The notes beneath the pieces are model-generated. The model made no database searches, was not told the DNA's origin, and saw nothing but the letters and a program-made list of their open reading frames with translations. A program made the translations under genes and the position numbers. From NCBI GenBank assembly GCA_024233215.1, contig JACKPW010000022.1, forward strand, positions 36,495 to 100,494: a DNA stretch of 64,000 bases, in the 5' to 3' direction. Source of the DNA: Verrucomicrobiales bacterium (lineage in GTDB: Bacteria > Verrucomicrobiota > Verrucomicrobiia > Limisphaerales > J093). Position 1 is the stretch's first letter. Each line of letters starts with the position of its first letter. This document shows positions 38,301 through 46,790 of the stretch, piece after piece.

Positions 38301-41300
38301 GGTATGACCGTTGCCTTCGAGCAGGCTGAACTCGCCTCCCACGAGGATCCTGCCATCGGGTTGCACCAGCAGCGCATAGACCGCATGGGAATTGTTCGGA
38401 TCCACCCCCGGCGCGAAGCTGGAATCCACAAGGCTATTGGGACTCAGCCGCACCAGTCTCGGATGCGTCTCGCGGTTCACCGTGGTGAATTGCCCTCCCA
38501 CCAATATCTTCCCATCCGGCTGCAGGGCCAACGCATAGATATAGGAGTAAATCTCCGGAGCAAACGAGTCGCGGACTCCATCCTGGGTCAGCCGCCCGAG
38601 TCCATAGCGTCTGCCGCCATCCAGCGTGCTGAAGACCCCACCAACGAGGATCTTCCCGTCCGGCTGAAGCGCCAAAGCATCCACACTCCCGCTTGCTCCC
38701 GGGTTGAAATTCACGTCCAACGAGCCGTCCGGATTCAACCGGCCGATCCGGTCACGAGGCTGCCCTCCCAGGTTCCGAAACTGCCCGCCGACCACCACCC
38801 CGCCGTCGGGTTGGATGGCGATGACTTGGACCGCGCCGTCCGCGCCAGGATTGTAGAGCGGATCCACGGATCCATCGGGATTGAGCCTCCCGATGCATGA
38901 GCGATCCACACCACCCAGCCGGGAAAATGCGCCTCCAACCAGAATCCGTCCGTCAGGCTGCACGGCCAGGGCAAACACGCTCCCGAATGTGTCCGGAGCG
39001 AACAACGGCTCCACCGTCGCGGAGTTCACGGCAAGTTGTGCGGAATCGCTGAGTTCGCTGCCTAGCGCATTTGCCACCCGAACGGAGTAGTTTCCAACGT
39101 CATCCGGTGTTAGGGAACTCAGGATCAAGGCGGCCGTTTGACTGCCGGACACCTTCCCGCCATCGCTTAGCAGTTCCCCATTGAAATACCACTCGTAGCT
39201 GAGTGGTGATTCCCCCCACGCTTCGACCGTGAAGGTCACCTCACCATCACGCTCCCCGATCTGGCTGGATGGTTGCGTGACAATGCGTGGGGTCCGGACC
39301 ATCTCGATCGTCGCGGTTTCGCTCCTGCTGCTGTCATAGGCACCCGTAACCACCACCCAATACTCCCCCGCGTTGTCGGCCGTCAGCGTCGTCAGTTGCA
39401 GCCACGGCTCAGTGGCTCCGGGAATCAAAGCCCCATCTTTCCACCACTGGTAAGTCAGGGGACCGCTGCCCACGGCATACGCCTCGAGGTCCACCCGGCT
39501 GCCGGGCTTCAAGGCTTGGCTCAGGGGCTGGAGGACAATCCACGGGTCCTGCACGGTGAGAACAGCAGCGTTGCTCGTCGCCTCACCGAGATCGTTGGAG
39601 GCCACCAGAGTGTATTCCCCGGAATCCCTCCCGGTGAGATCCCGCAGCGTCAGAACCGGAGTCTGACTGCCGGTGGAAGTCCCCGTGTCCTCCAGCGGCA
39701 TGCCGTCGCGGTACCATTGGTACGACAACGGATCCGAACCGATGACTTCCGCGGCGAATGAGACTGTCGTTGCCCATTCGCTCACGGAGCTCAGCGGTTG
39801 TTCCAGAATCAGCGGCACCCCCCACTGTTTCTCCACGAACCAACCAGACGCGTTGTTCTGTGCCCCGGAGAGATAACCCCGCGCACGGATATTGCCTCCG
39901 GACAGCGGCACTGGAGGGGTCACAACCCAGCCGCCGGAAATCCGCACCCCATCCCCCAACGAAGTCCATGTCGCGCCGTTCTTGGTGTGCTCAAACGTTG
40001 CCCGCGAAATCTCCGGAGCCCCGCCGCCACGCGTCCAGAAAACGCTGTCATCCAAGAACAGCGATTCCTCAGCCGGTGTGGTGTTGTTCAAACGGCACAG
40101 GCCTGATCGCTGCATGTCGGCGACCAGGCCAAACCACCCGCCGGCCAGAATCCGACCGTCCGACTGCAAGGCGAGGGCGTAAACATCCCGGTCCGCTCGG
40201 GGATCAACCGCTGGATCAAGTGAGCCATCGGAACGCAGCCGGACGATCCTCGACCTCAATGTCCCCAGGTCGTTGAATGCCCCTCCCACGAGGATGTTGC
40301 CATCGGTCTGCAGGGCGAGGGTCAGGACGTTCATGTCTATCAGCGGCTGGAAGGAAGTGTCCAGAGTGCCGTCGACGTTGAGTCGGCCAAGGTGGGACCC
40401 GATGGACACACCGTCCAGGGAGGTGAATGCGCCGCCGACCAGAATGCGTCCGTCCGGCTGAAGCGCCAAGCATTCCACGATGGAGCCGGCGGCCGCTGCG
40501 AAGCTCCCATCCAGGGACCCATTGGGGTTCAACCGACCGATGCTGGCGACGGATTCTCCATTCAGCTTCGCGAAGTAGCCCGCCACCGCGATCCGGCCGT
40601 CCGGTTGCACGGCGAAGGTTCGGACCGACGGGGTGTAGGCGCCGTTCGACTCGACTCCTGCGCTGAACCCGTCATCGACGGAGCCGTCGGGATTCAACCG
40701 GCCCATTCGCGCATGCGCTTTTCCAGCCAGCAGGGTGAACCGGCCTCCGAGAAGAATCCCGCCGTCGGACTGGAGGGCCAGGGCGTAGATCGAGTCGTCC
40801 ACTGATGGATGGAATTCCGGATCCAAGAAACCCTCTGCATCCAGGCGGGCAATGCGTTGCCTCGGTTGCCCGGCCAAGGTGGTGAATTCACCGGCCACCA
40901 GGATGCCGCCATCCGGCTGAACGCCAAACGCCCGGACCGGATTGTCGGCGCCGGGATCGAACTCCAGGTCGAGGGAGCCGTCCGGAAGCAGGCGGGCGAG
41001 GTTCTTCCGAGTCTGTCCGTTGACGGTGCTGAACTCGCCGCCGACGAGGATTCTCCCGTCGGGCTGGATCGCCAGCGAGTGGACCGCATCCGTCGATTCC
41101 ATCGCCACGTTGAACTCCAGATCCACCATGATCACCGCCACCTTCACCGGGATTTCCCGGCTGGTCACACTCCCGTAGGCATTGCTGACCGTGACGCGGT
41201 AGAGACCGTCATCGGCGCTCGAACTGTCAGCCACGCTCAAGACGGCGGTCTGGCTCCCCGAGATTCGTCCGTCGTCGACCAACACCTCGCCGTCGCGCTG

Positions 41301-41633
41301 CCATTGGTAGCTGAGGGGATCGCTGGCGGCGATTTCCACGGAAAGCGTCAACGTCCCGCCCGGAGGTGGGGTTTGGGTGACCGGCTGACTGGTAATGACG
41401 GGATCGACCACATCGACTTGCGCCACTTGACTGGTCTTGCTGCCCAACCCGTTGGTGGTGACGAGCGCATAGGCCCCGCGGTCTTCGCCGGCGACCCCGG
41501 TAAGTATCAAAGCGGCCGTTTCGGATCCGGCAATCCCGTCGCCATCGGCCAGGGGTTCCCCGTCCTTCTGCCACTGGTAGGCAAGCGGTCCGCTGCCCAC
41601 GACCCGCGCCCTCAGGAGCACTTCGCTCCCCAA
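35364..41633 (-). CDS. Giant delta-60 / Ig-like repeat protein, main part
   Basis: A 2089-residue frame without a signal peptide, because its N-terminus is encoded in the separated frame at 41697-42770. It contains repeated delta-60 units (LAIQPDGRILVGGEFSTVNG, LARLLPDGSLDLEFDPGAD) in three large blocks, alternating with Ig-like domains (SDPLSYQWQRDG, VLTLRDLTGRDSGEYTLVAS). Between blocks lies a module with EVWRTTFEHSVDGVNWTLLG and LRARGFVTSGDANGSAW. The C-terminus has VLIEVSLDLMEWAEVETL ... HRFYRVRQVP. The start here (a TTG at 41633) is only where the frame opens; the real gene begins upstream. Its TAA overlaps the next gene's ATG, so the operon is translationally coupled. It is probably a surface or matrix protein. 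Confidence 0.82.
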   Translation of the reverse strand: MGSEVLLRARVVGSGPLAYQWQKDGEPLADGDGIAGSETAALILTGVAGEDRGAYALVTTNGLGSKTSQVAQVDVVDPVITSQPVTQTPPPGGTLTLSVEIAASDPLSYQWQRDGEVLVDDGRISGSQTAVLSVADSSSADDGLYRVTVSNAYGSVTSREIPVKVAVIMVDLEFNVAMESTDAVHSLAIQPDGRILVGGEFSTVNGQTRKNLARLLPDGSLDLEFDPGADNPVRAFGVQPDGGILVAGEFTTLAGQPRQRIARLDAEGFLDPEFHPSVDDSIYALALQSDGGILLGGRFTLLAGKAHARMGRLNPDGSVDDGFSAGVESNGAYTPSVRTFAVQPDGRIAVAGYFAKLNGESVASIGRLNPNGSLDGSFAAAAGSIVECLALQPDGRILVGGAFTSLDGVSIGSHLGRLNVDGTLDTSFQPLIDMNVLTLALQTDGNILVGGAFNDLGTLRSRIVRLRSDGSLDPAVDPRADRDVYALALQSDGRILAGGWFGLVADMQRSGLCRLNNTTPAEESLFLDDSVFWTRGGGAPEISRATFEHTKNGATWTSLGDGVRISGGWVVTPPVPLSGGNIRARGYLSGAQNNASGWFVEKQWGVPLILEQPLSSVSEWATTVSFAAEVIGSDPLSYQWYRDGMPLEDTGTSTGSQTPVLTLRDLTGRDSGEYTLVASNDLGEATSNAAVLTVQDPWIVLQPLSQALKPGSRVDLEAYAVGSGPLTYQWWKDGALIPGATEPWLQLTTLTADNAGEYWVVVTGAYDSSRSETATIEMVRTPRIVTQPSSQIGERDGEVTFTVEAWGESPLSYEWYFNGELLSDGGKVSGSQTAALILSSLTPDDVGNYSVRVANALGSELSDSAQLAVNSATVEPLFAPDTFGSVFALAVQPDGRILVGGAFSRLGGVDRSCIGRLNPDGSVDPLYNPGADGAVQVIAIQPDGGVVVGGQFRNLGGQPRDRIGRLNPDGSLDVNFNPGASGSVDALALQPDGKILVGGVFSTLDGGRRYGLGRLTQDGVRDSFAPEIYSYIYALALQPDGKILVGGQFTTVNRETHPRLVRLSPNSLVDSSFAPGVDPNNSHAVYALLVQPDGRILVGGEFSLLEGNGHTNLVRLNADGTLDTSFNVPADDSVYSLALQADGSILVTGLFDTLGGVRRDGIARLHPDGSLDPDFCPTASGTTFHGVALQEDGRVLVGGGFTKLGGADQPYIGRLNNPVEASATLTREASRITWQRGGSSPEVWRTTFEHSVDGVNWTLLGDGSRIEAGWELSSEAIPEEGHLRARGFVTSGDANGSAWMAETYLGSPVFVTQPVSQTNDFGTTVSLFAAAVGTPPIDYQWLFNGEPIVEGERISGVNSSQLTLENVSGADAGDYSVTVSNAQGSLSSEFASLHVNEPLIKSPPISQTWGYGQSVRFEVGAVGTDPLSYQWVKDGTELDGATGSALELFNLQESDAGEYRVIVSTDYGSVLSDPATLALVSPPQITTQPAHQAVDRGGNVTLEVAAVGVEPLEYHWWKDGAELVGANGPILELVDAQLSDSGWYQVVVSNAHAEQASNLASLSVNAALWDGAFIPELEFTNVPRLSALAIQPDENILLGGLSLNVGPDDFQRLCRFRPDGTLDADFLPEPNGTVTCLAVLPDGKLLVGGSFTSVAGATRNYLARLYPSGRLDRPFDAQVAAAGSSNPYVCTLALQPDGKVVVGGDFRMVGGVPRLNLARLQSDGTLDAGFVADANQPVRALALQPDGRILVGGQFTVLAGEPRAYLARLNPDGSLDEDFNPAPGVSVLVLAMQADARILVGGSFRTMGEESREWFARLHPDGTLDATFTPSITPLSLRSLSVQADGRIIVAGASTLNGVPCRSLGRLNQDGSLDFSFHPESSWRSAGAALQSDGAVLFLADIIGGWSPYVPPAGFGRLNNTDPATQSLEHDGSTITWLRGGTSPEVWRVTFEYSSDDVAWTLLATPSRIPGGWELTDVALPSEGTLRARGYMTGGQYNASDWFVEARLSLAQPLMPQILVGDRSPRFTEAGFGFDVTGTPGATVLIEVSLDLMEWAEVETLTLGNEPTSINDPAAGVAGHRFYRVRQVP

Positions 41634-41770
41634 AGCCCACGGTCGTCGCGGCCACTGGTTGTTGCAGGAACAGCGGTGGCCCGTGAAAGGTCTCCATTAC
41701 CGTCCATCCCGAAGCGCTTGATTGGGTCGCCTGCGCATTGCCGCGCACCCGGACCGTCTGGCCTTCCGCA
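41634..41770 (-). pseudogene. Out-of-frame bridge between the two parts of the delta-60 gene
   Basis: In a third frame this segment reads YAEGQTVRVRGNAQATQSSA then GWTVMETFHGPPLFLQQPV. Later in the same protein the equivalent module is LRARGYLSGAQNNASGWFVE and PLILEQPLSSV. The match shows that the two neighbouring frames were one gene. One frame change lies at about 41765-41772, the other in or near the G run at 41628-41645. Confidence 0.7.
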
Positions 41771-42770
41771 TAACCACTCCTTCCAAACGCCACCCGGTCC
41801 CGCTCGCCGCGCCTTTGCCGAGGAATGTCCAGTTCTCCGCGTCATCCGAATACTCAAACACCGTCCCGGTTGCCGCCGGGCAACTGTTGCCCTGGGTCCA
41901 GACCAAGGCATCACCCTCCCAGTCCAAAGTGTCCTCTTGAGGATCCGTGTTCTCAAAACGGAACAAACCAGACATGCCAGTGCCGATAAGCGCCTTGCCG
42001 TCGGCCTGAATCAGCACAACCGTCACCATCGGTTCGGCCAACGGATCGTAGAGTCCGTCCAGCGAACCATCGGGGTTGAGTCGACCCACCCCGTAACGCG
42101 GCTCTCCATCAAGTCGGGAGAAATCGCCTCCGACCAGAATACGCCCGTCGGCCTGCACAGCCAGCGCGGTCGCTCCGTGCTCCGCCGAGGGATTGAAGGT
42201 CGAATCCACGGAGCCGTCCGCGTTCAGCCGCCCCACGTTCGCGTGCGGTTCCCCGTCCAGGTTTTGAAAGTCCCCGCCCACCAGAATGCGCCCGTCCGGC
42301 TGCACCGCCAGGGCTCCCACCGCACCATGATCCAACGGCTCCACCGCCGGAGTGAATGAAGCGTCTCGACTCCCATCAGGGTTCATCCGAAACAGGTTGG
42401 AGCCGGGGACGCCGTTGATCCTGGTAATGAACCCGCCGCCCGCGAGAATGCGTCCGTCCGGTTGGGCCGCCACGACGCTAACATACCCGTCAACGGATAC
42501 TCGGAGACAGGGATCCAAGGTGCCGTCGTCCGCCAGTCGCACCGCGTTCAGGGCCGTCTGACCGTCGATTGAAATCAAGCTCCCGCTAATCAGGAGCTCC
42601 CCGTCCGGTTGAATCGCCAACGACGAGATAAACGCTCCCTCGAAGAAGGGGAAGGGATCCGCCACCGGATTCGCCGCGGAGACGAGCGGGCAGGTCCAGG
42701 CCAGTCCGAACGCCATAATCCCCAGGAATCCGCGCAGGAGAGAGGACAACGAGCATCGTGATGTCTTCAT
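41697..42770 (-). CDS. N-terminal part of the delta-60 repeat protein, with signal peptide
   Basis: Start at 42770 (MKTSRCSLSSLLRGFLGIMA), giving a typical signal peptide ending near SAANP. It contains about six delta-60 repeats (SLAIQPDGELLISGSL, ALAVQPDGRILVGGDFQNLD, LNADGSVDSTFNPSAEHG). The module AATGTVFEYSDDAENWTFLG and ASGTGWRLEGVV follows, where the frame breaks and a stop comes at 41699-41697. Comparison with the matching modules at 35.7, 37.8 and 40 kb shows that the protein should continue into the 41633-35364 frame. It is the first gene of the giant-protein operon. Confidence 0.8.
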   Translation of the reverse strand: MKTSRCSLSSLLRGFLGIMAFGLAWTCPLVSAANPVADPFPFFEGAFISSLAIQPDGELLISGSLISIDGQTALNAVRLADDGTLDPCLRVSVDGYVSVVAAQPDGRILAGGGFITRINGVPGSNLFRMNPDGSRDASFTPAVEPLDHGAVGALAVQPDGRILVGGDFQNLDGEPHANVGRLNADGSVDSTFNPSAEHGATALAVQADGRILVGGDFSRLDGEPRYGVGRLNPDGSLDGLYDPLAEPMVTVVLIQADGKALIGTGMSGLFRFENTDPQEDTLDWEGDALVWTQGNSCPAATGTVFEYSDDAENWTFLGKGAASGTGWRLEGVVMRKARRSGCAAMRRRPNQALRDGR

Positions 42771-43105
42771 CGAAGGTGAGGTGTGTGTGAAGAGAGGCAA
42801 CGCGTTAGCGGCTGACTTCAGTGTGTGTCCAAGTTCAAATGATGAGTATTACTGAGATTTGGAGCAAGGAGAATCTACATTATCTTATCGTGTCAGGCGC
42901 CTCCGCGAAGTTCGGTTTAAGCCTGTTCTGATCTCTGTGGACCGGGATCTGTACCGTAACGGCTGAGACGGGGGCTGGGCGTGGTTACCCGGCCGCGTAG
43001 AGCAGGGAGTTCGCACGGCAGCGATGTCGTCGGTAGTCGATTGGCTACCCTGAAACGGGATGGCTATGGGGCTCACGCAGAAGATCACGTTGGTCGGGCG
43101 CTAGG
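42771..43105. other. Upstream region of the giant-protein operon
   Basis: About 330 bases, locally lower in GC than the genes (for example 42835-42895). It should contain the operon promoter on the minus strand, but I could not pick out a convincing -35/-10 pair. The right end runs into an IS4-type transposase remnant. Confidence 0.4.
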
Positions 43106-43348
43106 TACAGCGGGGCCATCGTCCTGGCACGCACCCGCCGAGTTCGGCAGCAACTCTGGGAGGACTTGTTGTTCAACCTGGCACGGGATGCGGTTCCTCT
43201 CCGCCCCGGCCGACAAGAACCGCGAGCCCTGAAACGACGGCCCATACCCTTCCCGCTGCTCAACAAGCCCCGACGCAAATTCAAAGAGACGCCCCATCGG
43301 AACCGTTACTGGAAAGGCAATCCCCGAAATACAAAGGGCCTTGATTAA
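43106..43348 (+). pseudogene. C-terminal remnant of an IS4-family transposase
   Basis: In one plus-strand frame, open from about 43030, the sequence reads QQLWEDLLFNLARDAVPLRP, QEPRALKRRPIPFPLLNKPR, then HRNRYWKGNPRNTKGLD and stops. The pattern 'P R A.KRRPKPFPLL.KPR..FKEIPHR.RY' is the conserved end of a group of IS4-type (DDE) transposases frequent in this phylum. The catalytic domain and both insertion-sequence ends are missing, so this is a 3' fragment of a dead element. Confidence 0.65.
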
Positions 43349-43609
43349 GCGCCATTCAGAACTGAACCCTTTATGACCCCTTTATGGGCATGCCTTCGAA
43401 TCCGCGAAGGGCCGTGAGGCCGGAAGAAGCCGTCGGTTTGCTTTACACTGATCACATCAAGAGCTAATAGGCGTTCCGACAAGTGCTTATGACAACCTGC
43501 GATGTGACGTGCCCCTCAACGATGTTGGCTGCCCTTACACCCCGAAGCTAATGCGCCTCGGACCTCTCCCCGCAGGACAAGTTGTGCTTATGTGGCAAAT
43601 GATTGGCAC
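43349..43609. other. Intergenic stretch without a recognisable gene
   Basis: Some 260 bases of lower-GC sequence after the transposase remnant. No inverted repeat that would mark the end of the insertion sequence was found. Confidence 0.4.
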
Positions 43610-43837
43610 TTATGATTTTGCTACTGTAATCAACACCGGGTTCAGCGTGCATAGCACGATTCCTGCTAGCGGAGTCGCGAAGGCGGCGAGCTGTGTCTCG
43701 CGGAAGGCTATCCGGGACAGGATTGGTTCGTGCTGCTTGGGCAGCAATCCGGGTAGAACGATCGCCCAAACAGCCAAGTAAACGGCCAAAGAAAGCCATT
43801 CGAATGAAGAGATGCTATCCGGTTGTATGTATTGCAT
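43610..43837 (-). CDS. Possible small membrane protein or fragment
   Basis: A minus-strand frame from an ATG at 43837 reads about 75 residues with two clear hydrophobic segments, WLSLAVYLAVWAIVLPGLLP and LAAFATPLAGIVLCTLNPVL, separated by a charged loop (KQHEPILSRIAFRETQ). This is unusually protein-like for a shadow frame and may be a genuine small membrane protein. It overlaps the start of the divergent VPDGG-tailed gene by 34 bases, which is unusual for two intact genes. It could also be a truncated gene whose true start was lost. Confidence 0.4.
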   Translation of the reverse strand: MQYIQPDSISSFEWLSLAVYLAVWAIVLPGLLPKQHEPILSRIAFRETQLAAFATPLAGIVLCTLNPVLITVAKS

Positions 43838-44466
43838 GCGTCGGCCTGAGCGGCCTCGCGAACGCCAACTCGATTGTCCTGGATCGCAGTCCGGACGCCT
43901 TCCTGGGTGCGCTGCTGCTTCCATCAGATAGTGGCAACTGGGCGAACGCGAGATCGGGCCAGCATTTCGCCGACAGCTTTTCCTTTGCGTCGCCCGTCAC
44001 CCTCACCGGCATGGGGCAGTTCAGTGGGCAGTATTGGGGTGCCGTTGGCCAAACGGTAACGATTCAGCTTTGGCAGGATGCGGCCGGCCAACCCGGGGCA
44101 CTTCTGAACGAGTTCCAAGAGACCATTTCGCTGGTGAACACTGATGGAGCTTCATCGGCAAGTTTGATCACGCAGAAGTACGCCGACTTCACAATACCCG
44201 ATCACGCTTGCCCCCAATACGGTATACTGGATCAGCATGAGCGGTGGAACCCCGACGCGTTCGGTGAACTGGCTCTTCTGGGCCTTAGTGCGCCGCTGGA
44301 CGGTTTGAGCGCACAGTTCAACAACAACACCTACTCCGGGCTTAATTCCGTGGGGGACGTGTCGATGCGACTCTACTCGGACGTGCCGGACGGCGGGGTC
44401 ACCCTCTGGATGGTCGGAGCAGGGGCGCTGGGATTGGCTGCTTATCGCCGCAAGGTTGCGGCCTGA
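43804..44466 (+). CDS. Secreted protein with VPDGG-type C-terminal sorting signal
   Basis: A 220-residue protein starting at MKRCYPVVCIACVGLSGLANANS, a signal peptide. The mature part is beta-rich (FSFASPVTLTGMGQFSGQYW, VTIQLWQDAAGQPGALLNEF), as in many PEP-CTERM proteins. It ends VPDGGVTLWMVGAGALGLAA then YRRKVAA: a VPDGG/VPDSG motif, a membrane helix and a basic tail. This is a PEP-CTERM-type signal recognised by exosortase systems and known from Verrucomicrobiota. It is expected to be processed and released or anchored at the surface. No exosortase gene lies in this window. The open frame continues to 43693, but that extension lacks a signal. Confidence 0.82.
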   Translation: MKRCYPVVCIACVGLSGLANANSIVLDRSPDAFLGALLLPSDSGNWANARSGQHFADSFSFASPVTLTGMGQFSGQYWGAVGQTVTIQLWQDAAGQPGALLNEFQETISLVNTDGASSASLITQKYADFTIPDHACPQYGILDQHERWNPDAFGELALLGLSAPLDGLSAQFNNNTYSGLNSVGDVSMRLYSDVPDGGVTLWMVGAGALGLAAYRRKVAA

Positions 44467-44669
44467 AGATCCGGGAGGAGTAACTGGCGGGCACACTGAA
44501 TCACTACCGCTGAGAGCGAGGTTGGAATGTGTGCTGCGATCGACGAATGGCCGCTTGACAAGCGTGCGGACTGCATCTATCAGCAGTAGAGATAATGAGA
44601 CACATCAGACACTCTTGCCCCTAGGGAGGGTGTCCAAGCAGGATCAGATAACCAAAACGAAAAACGACA

Positions 44670-45451
44670 ATGAACGCTCGTAACCTGACCCCCCATTCCT
44701 CAGTCTGACGCTGTTTGTGGCTGCGGCCGCCACGACCTCGGCGCAGACCATGCGCGGACCCAATGGCCACTTCTACCGAGTCGTCGCCGCGCCGCAAATT
44801 GCCTGGGCGGACGCCAACGCCGCCGCCAGCGTGGCGCTGCGCTGCGGCCAGCCAGCCCACCTTGCGACCATCACGTCCTTCGACGAGGACGCATTCATTG
44901 AGTCGATCCGGCTCGCCGCCCCTTTCCTGACCGGACTCACCACGGAGTGCTGGGTGGGGGTATCAGACCCCGGTTCCGCCACCCCTGCCGACGGTTGGCA
45001 ATGGGTAAACGGCGAAGGCCCCATTTCCGGGGCCAACAGGGGGCCGACCTACGCCAATTGGCTCCAGACTTTCAGCTTCGAACCCAGCGGCGACGGTGCA
45101 TTCCTCGGTGTGGGGCTCTACAACTTTTGGGGTCCGAGCCCAACGAGTCTCTTCGGCTGGAACGACGAAGGCAACCTCAGGTTGATCGGTGGTTATGTTC
45201 TCGAATGGGATGTGGACGCCACCGTCATGATCGACGGCTGTGACACGGGCGTGGCCAATGTCGTGCTGGATGAGGACACCCTCTGCACAATCTCCGACCT
45301 GATCGCGGAGTGCGCCGCGGGAGCCACGAATCATGGTGACTTCGTGAGTTGCGTGGCGCATCTGACCAACGCGCTGAAGAAGGCCGGGCTGATTTCGGGC
45401 GCGGACAAGGGGGCCATTCAGTCCTGCGCCGCTCAGGCCGCGATTCCCTGA
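44670..45451 (+). CDS. Secreted C-type-lectin-like protein, frameshifted in the signal
   Basis: From the ATG at 44670 the frame reads MNARNLTPHS and soon stops. The frame starting in the adjacent register continues SLTLFVAAAATTSAQ and the rest of the protein. The two join into a normal signal peptide if one base changes in the run of six C at 44689-44694. The mature part is a C-type-lectin-like domain: WADANAAASVALRCGQPAHL, ATITSFDEDAFIESI, ECWVGVSDPG, GWQWVNGEGP, FGWNDEGNL and GYVLEWD. A Cys-rich helical tail follows (CTISDLIAECAAG, SCVAHLTNALKKAGLISGAD). Such domains bind carbohydrate or protein; no calcium site is evident. Uninterrupted translation can start only at internal codons such as the GTG at 44717. 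Confidence 0.7.
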
Positions 45452-45597
45452 TGGGGCGCGCCGGCTCGGCCGGATCCAGGCGGTTCCACCACGCAGAGAC
45501 ACGAAGCAACACCAATGGAGTTACCCTATGTGGAGCGATGGAAGCTCCGCGGAACCTCACTGTCCTGTGCGTGGAGGGATCAGGCCAATGATCAGGA

Positions 45598-46331
45598 TCA
45601 GGATGCGACCCCTTGGGAGCCGAAGATCAGTCTCCAGCCGATAATGAAGATTGGCAGATCGACGATGGCATGGCTGACGTAGCAGGGCCAGATCGAACGG
45701 TAACGCAGATAGAGCAGGCTCCAGATCGCGCCGCCGGTGAAGACACCGGCCGACCCCAGAAGGGTTATCGTCCAGGAAAACTGTCCGGCCAGCGCCACGA
45801 TGTGATGCAGCGTGAACGCCAGGGCTGAGAGGACCACGGCCGCCGGCCCGCCGGCGAGTCCCTCGCATTGGCGAAACACGAACCAGCGCCAGACATACTC
45901 CTCCATGAGGGAGTTCAACGTGACCCAGTAGACCGCTCCGGCCACGTAGATCGAGGGTGGTTCAGACCCGTTTGGGCCGCCCGCCCGGCAACGGTGGCGG
46001 GTCGATCCAGCCCAGGTGGGTGGCAACCGCATACCCGCCGAAAATGGCGCCGGCGATGAGCAATCCCAGGATCACGGCCACGCCGAATCCTCCGCGGCGC
46101 GGGGGGCGACCCACTCCACCGGCCCCGCTCCACCTTCAGCCACCAGGCCAGAGGAAACACGGCAAGCCACAATTTGCCCGCGATGAACACGCTTTGCCCC
46201 AGTGTCGTTCCCGGCCACCAGAACGAGGCCGCCGCGGTGCTGAGGGAGGGAACCGGGACCAGGAGCAGCAGCGCCAGCCCGGCGGACGCCCCTGCCGCGG
46301 GTGGGTCTCGGCGTTCGGAAGACGAATGCAT
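45598..46331 (-). pseudogene. CPBP-family intramembrane metalloprotease, two frameshifts
   Basis: Three successive minus-strand frames make one membrane protein. Frame 1 (46331 to about 46105) has MHSSSERRDPPAAGASAGLA and SVFIAGKLWLAVFPLAWWLK. Frame 2 (about 46100-45965) has FGVAVILGLLIAGAIFGGYA. Frame 3 (to 45598) carries the active-site motifs: LMEEYVWRWFVF (EExxxR), FTLHHIVALAG and YVSHAIVDL. These are the conserved glutamates and histidines of the CPBP (CAAX protease / bacteriocin-processing) family. The first break coincides with a run of six G at 46101-46106. The start at 46331 has AGGA about 9 bases upstream. Its likely role is cleavage of membrane-embedded substrates, if the gene is in fact intact in the organism. 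Confidence 0.65.
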
Positions 46332-46428
46332 GAAGCTGGTCCTGCCAGATCGGGGTTTCAGGGCAAGCCGGCGGTTCAGTTGCCCCGGGCCGGACGGCAG
46401 GACCGGCCCGGGGCAGGCGACCGGGCAT

Positions 46429-46790
46429 TCAGGCCGCCTCCGCTTCCGAGACTCGCGCGGGTTCACGCTGGGCCGGCAGCTCCACATGGAACCGGGTGCA
46501 AACCCCGGCCTCCGTCTCCCAGTGGAGTTCCCCGCCGTGTTGCCGCAGAATGTTTCGGCCAACCAACAGGCTGGGACCGGGTTCGGCGGGGTCCCCCCAC
46601 CGTAACGGACGGCTCCAGCCACTGTCTGACCAGCTCCTCCGGAATCCCCCGCCTTGGGACTCCACGGTGAGCCTGACCCAGGTCACGTCGGCGGCACGCT
46701 CGAACGCGTTGGCACCCACGCGGACCTCCTGGCTGGGGCCGGCTCTGCGCCCGGAGGGTTCAATGCCCCCGCGACATTGAGGAAGAGGTT
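46429..46790 (-). pseudogene. ATP-binding end of the receiver/PAS sensor kinase
   Basis: The continuation of the kinase whose N-terminus is at 49735. One frame ends IQQVLLNLFLNVAGALNP, a degenerate N box; the last frame has GPSLLVGRNILRQHGGELHW and TRFHVELPAQREP, the G2-like end of HATPase_c. Two frame changes lie in this segment. The usual DxGxG box is not clear, so even a repaired protein might be a weak kinase. Confidence 0.55.

Noticed and set aside
40809..42359. A 516-codon plus-strand frame
   Set aside because: Exact antisense of delta-60 repeats; its apparent repeats only mirror them.
43033..43609. A complete IS4 insertion sequence
   Set aside because: Only the 3' end of the transposase is present and no terminal inverted repeats were found.
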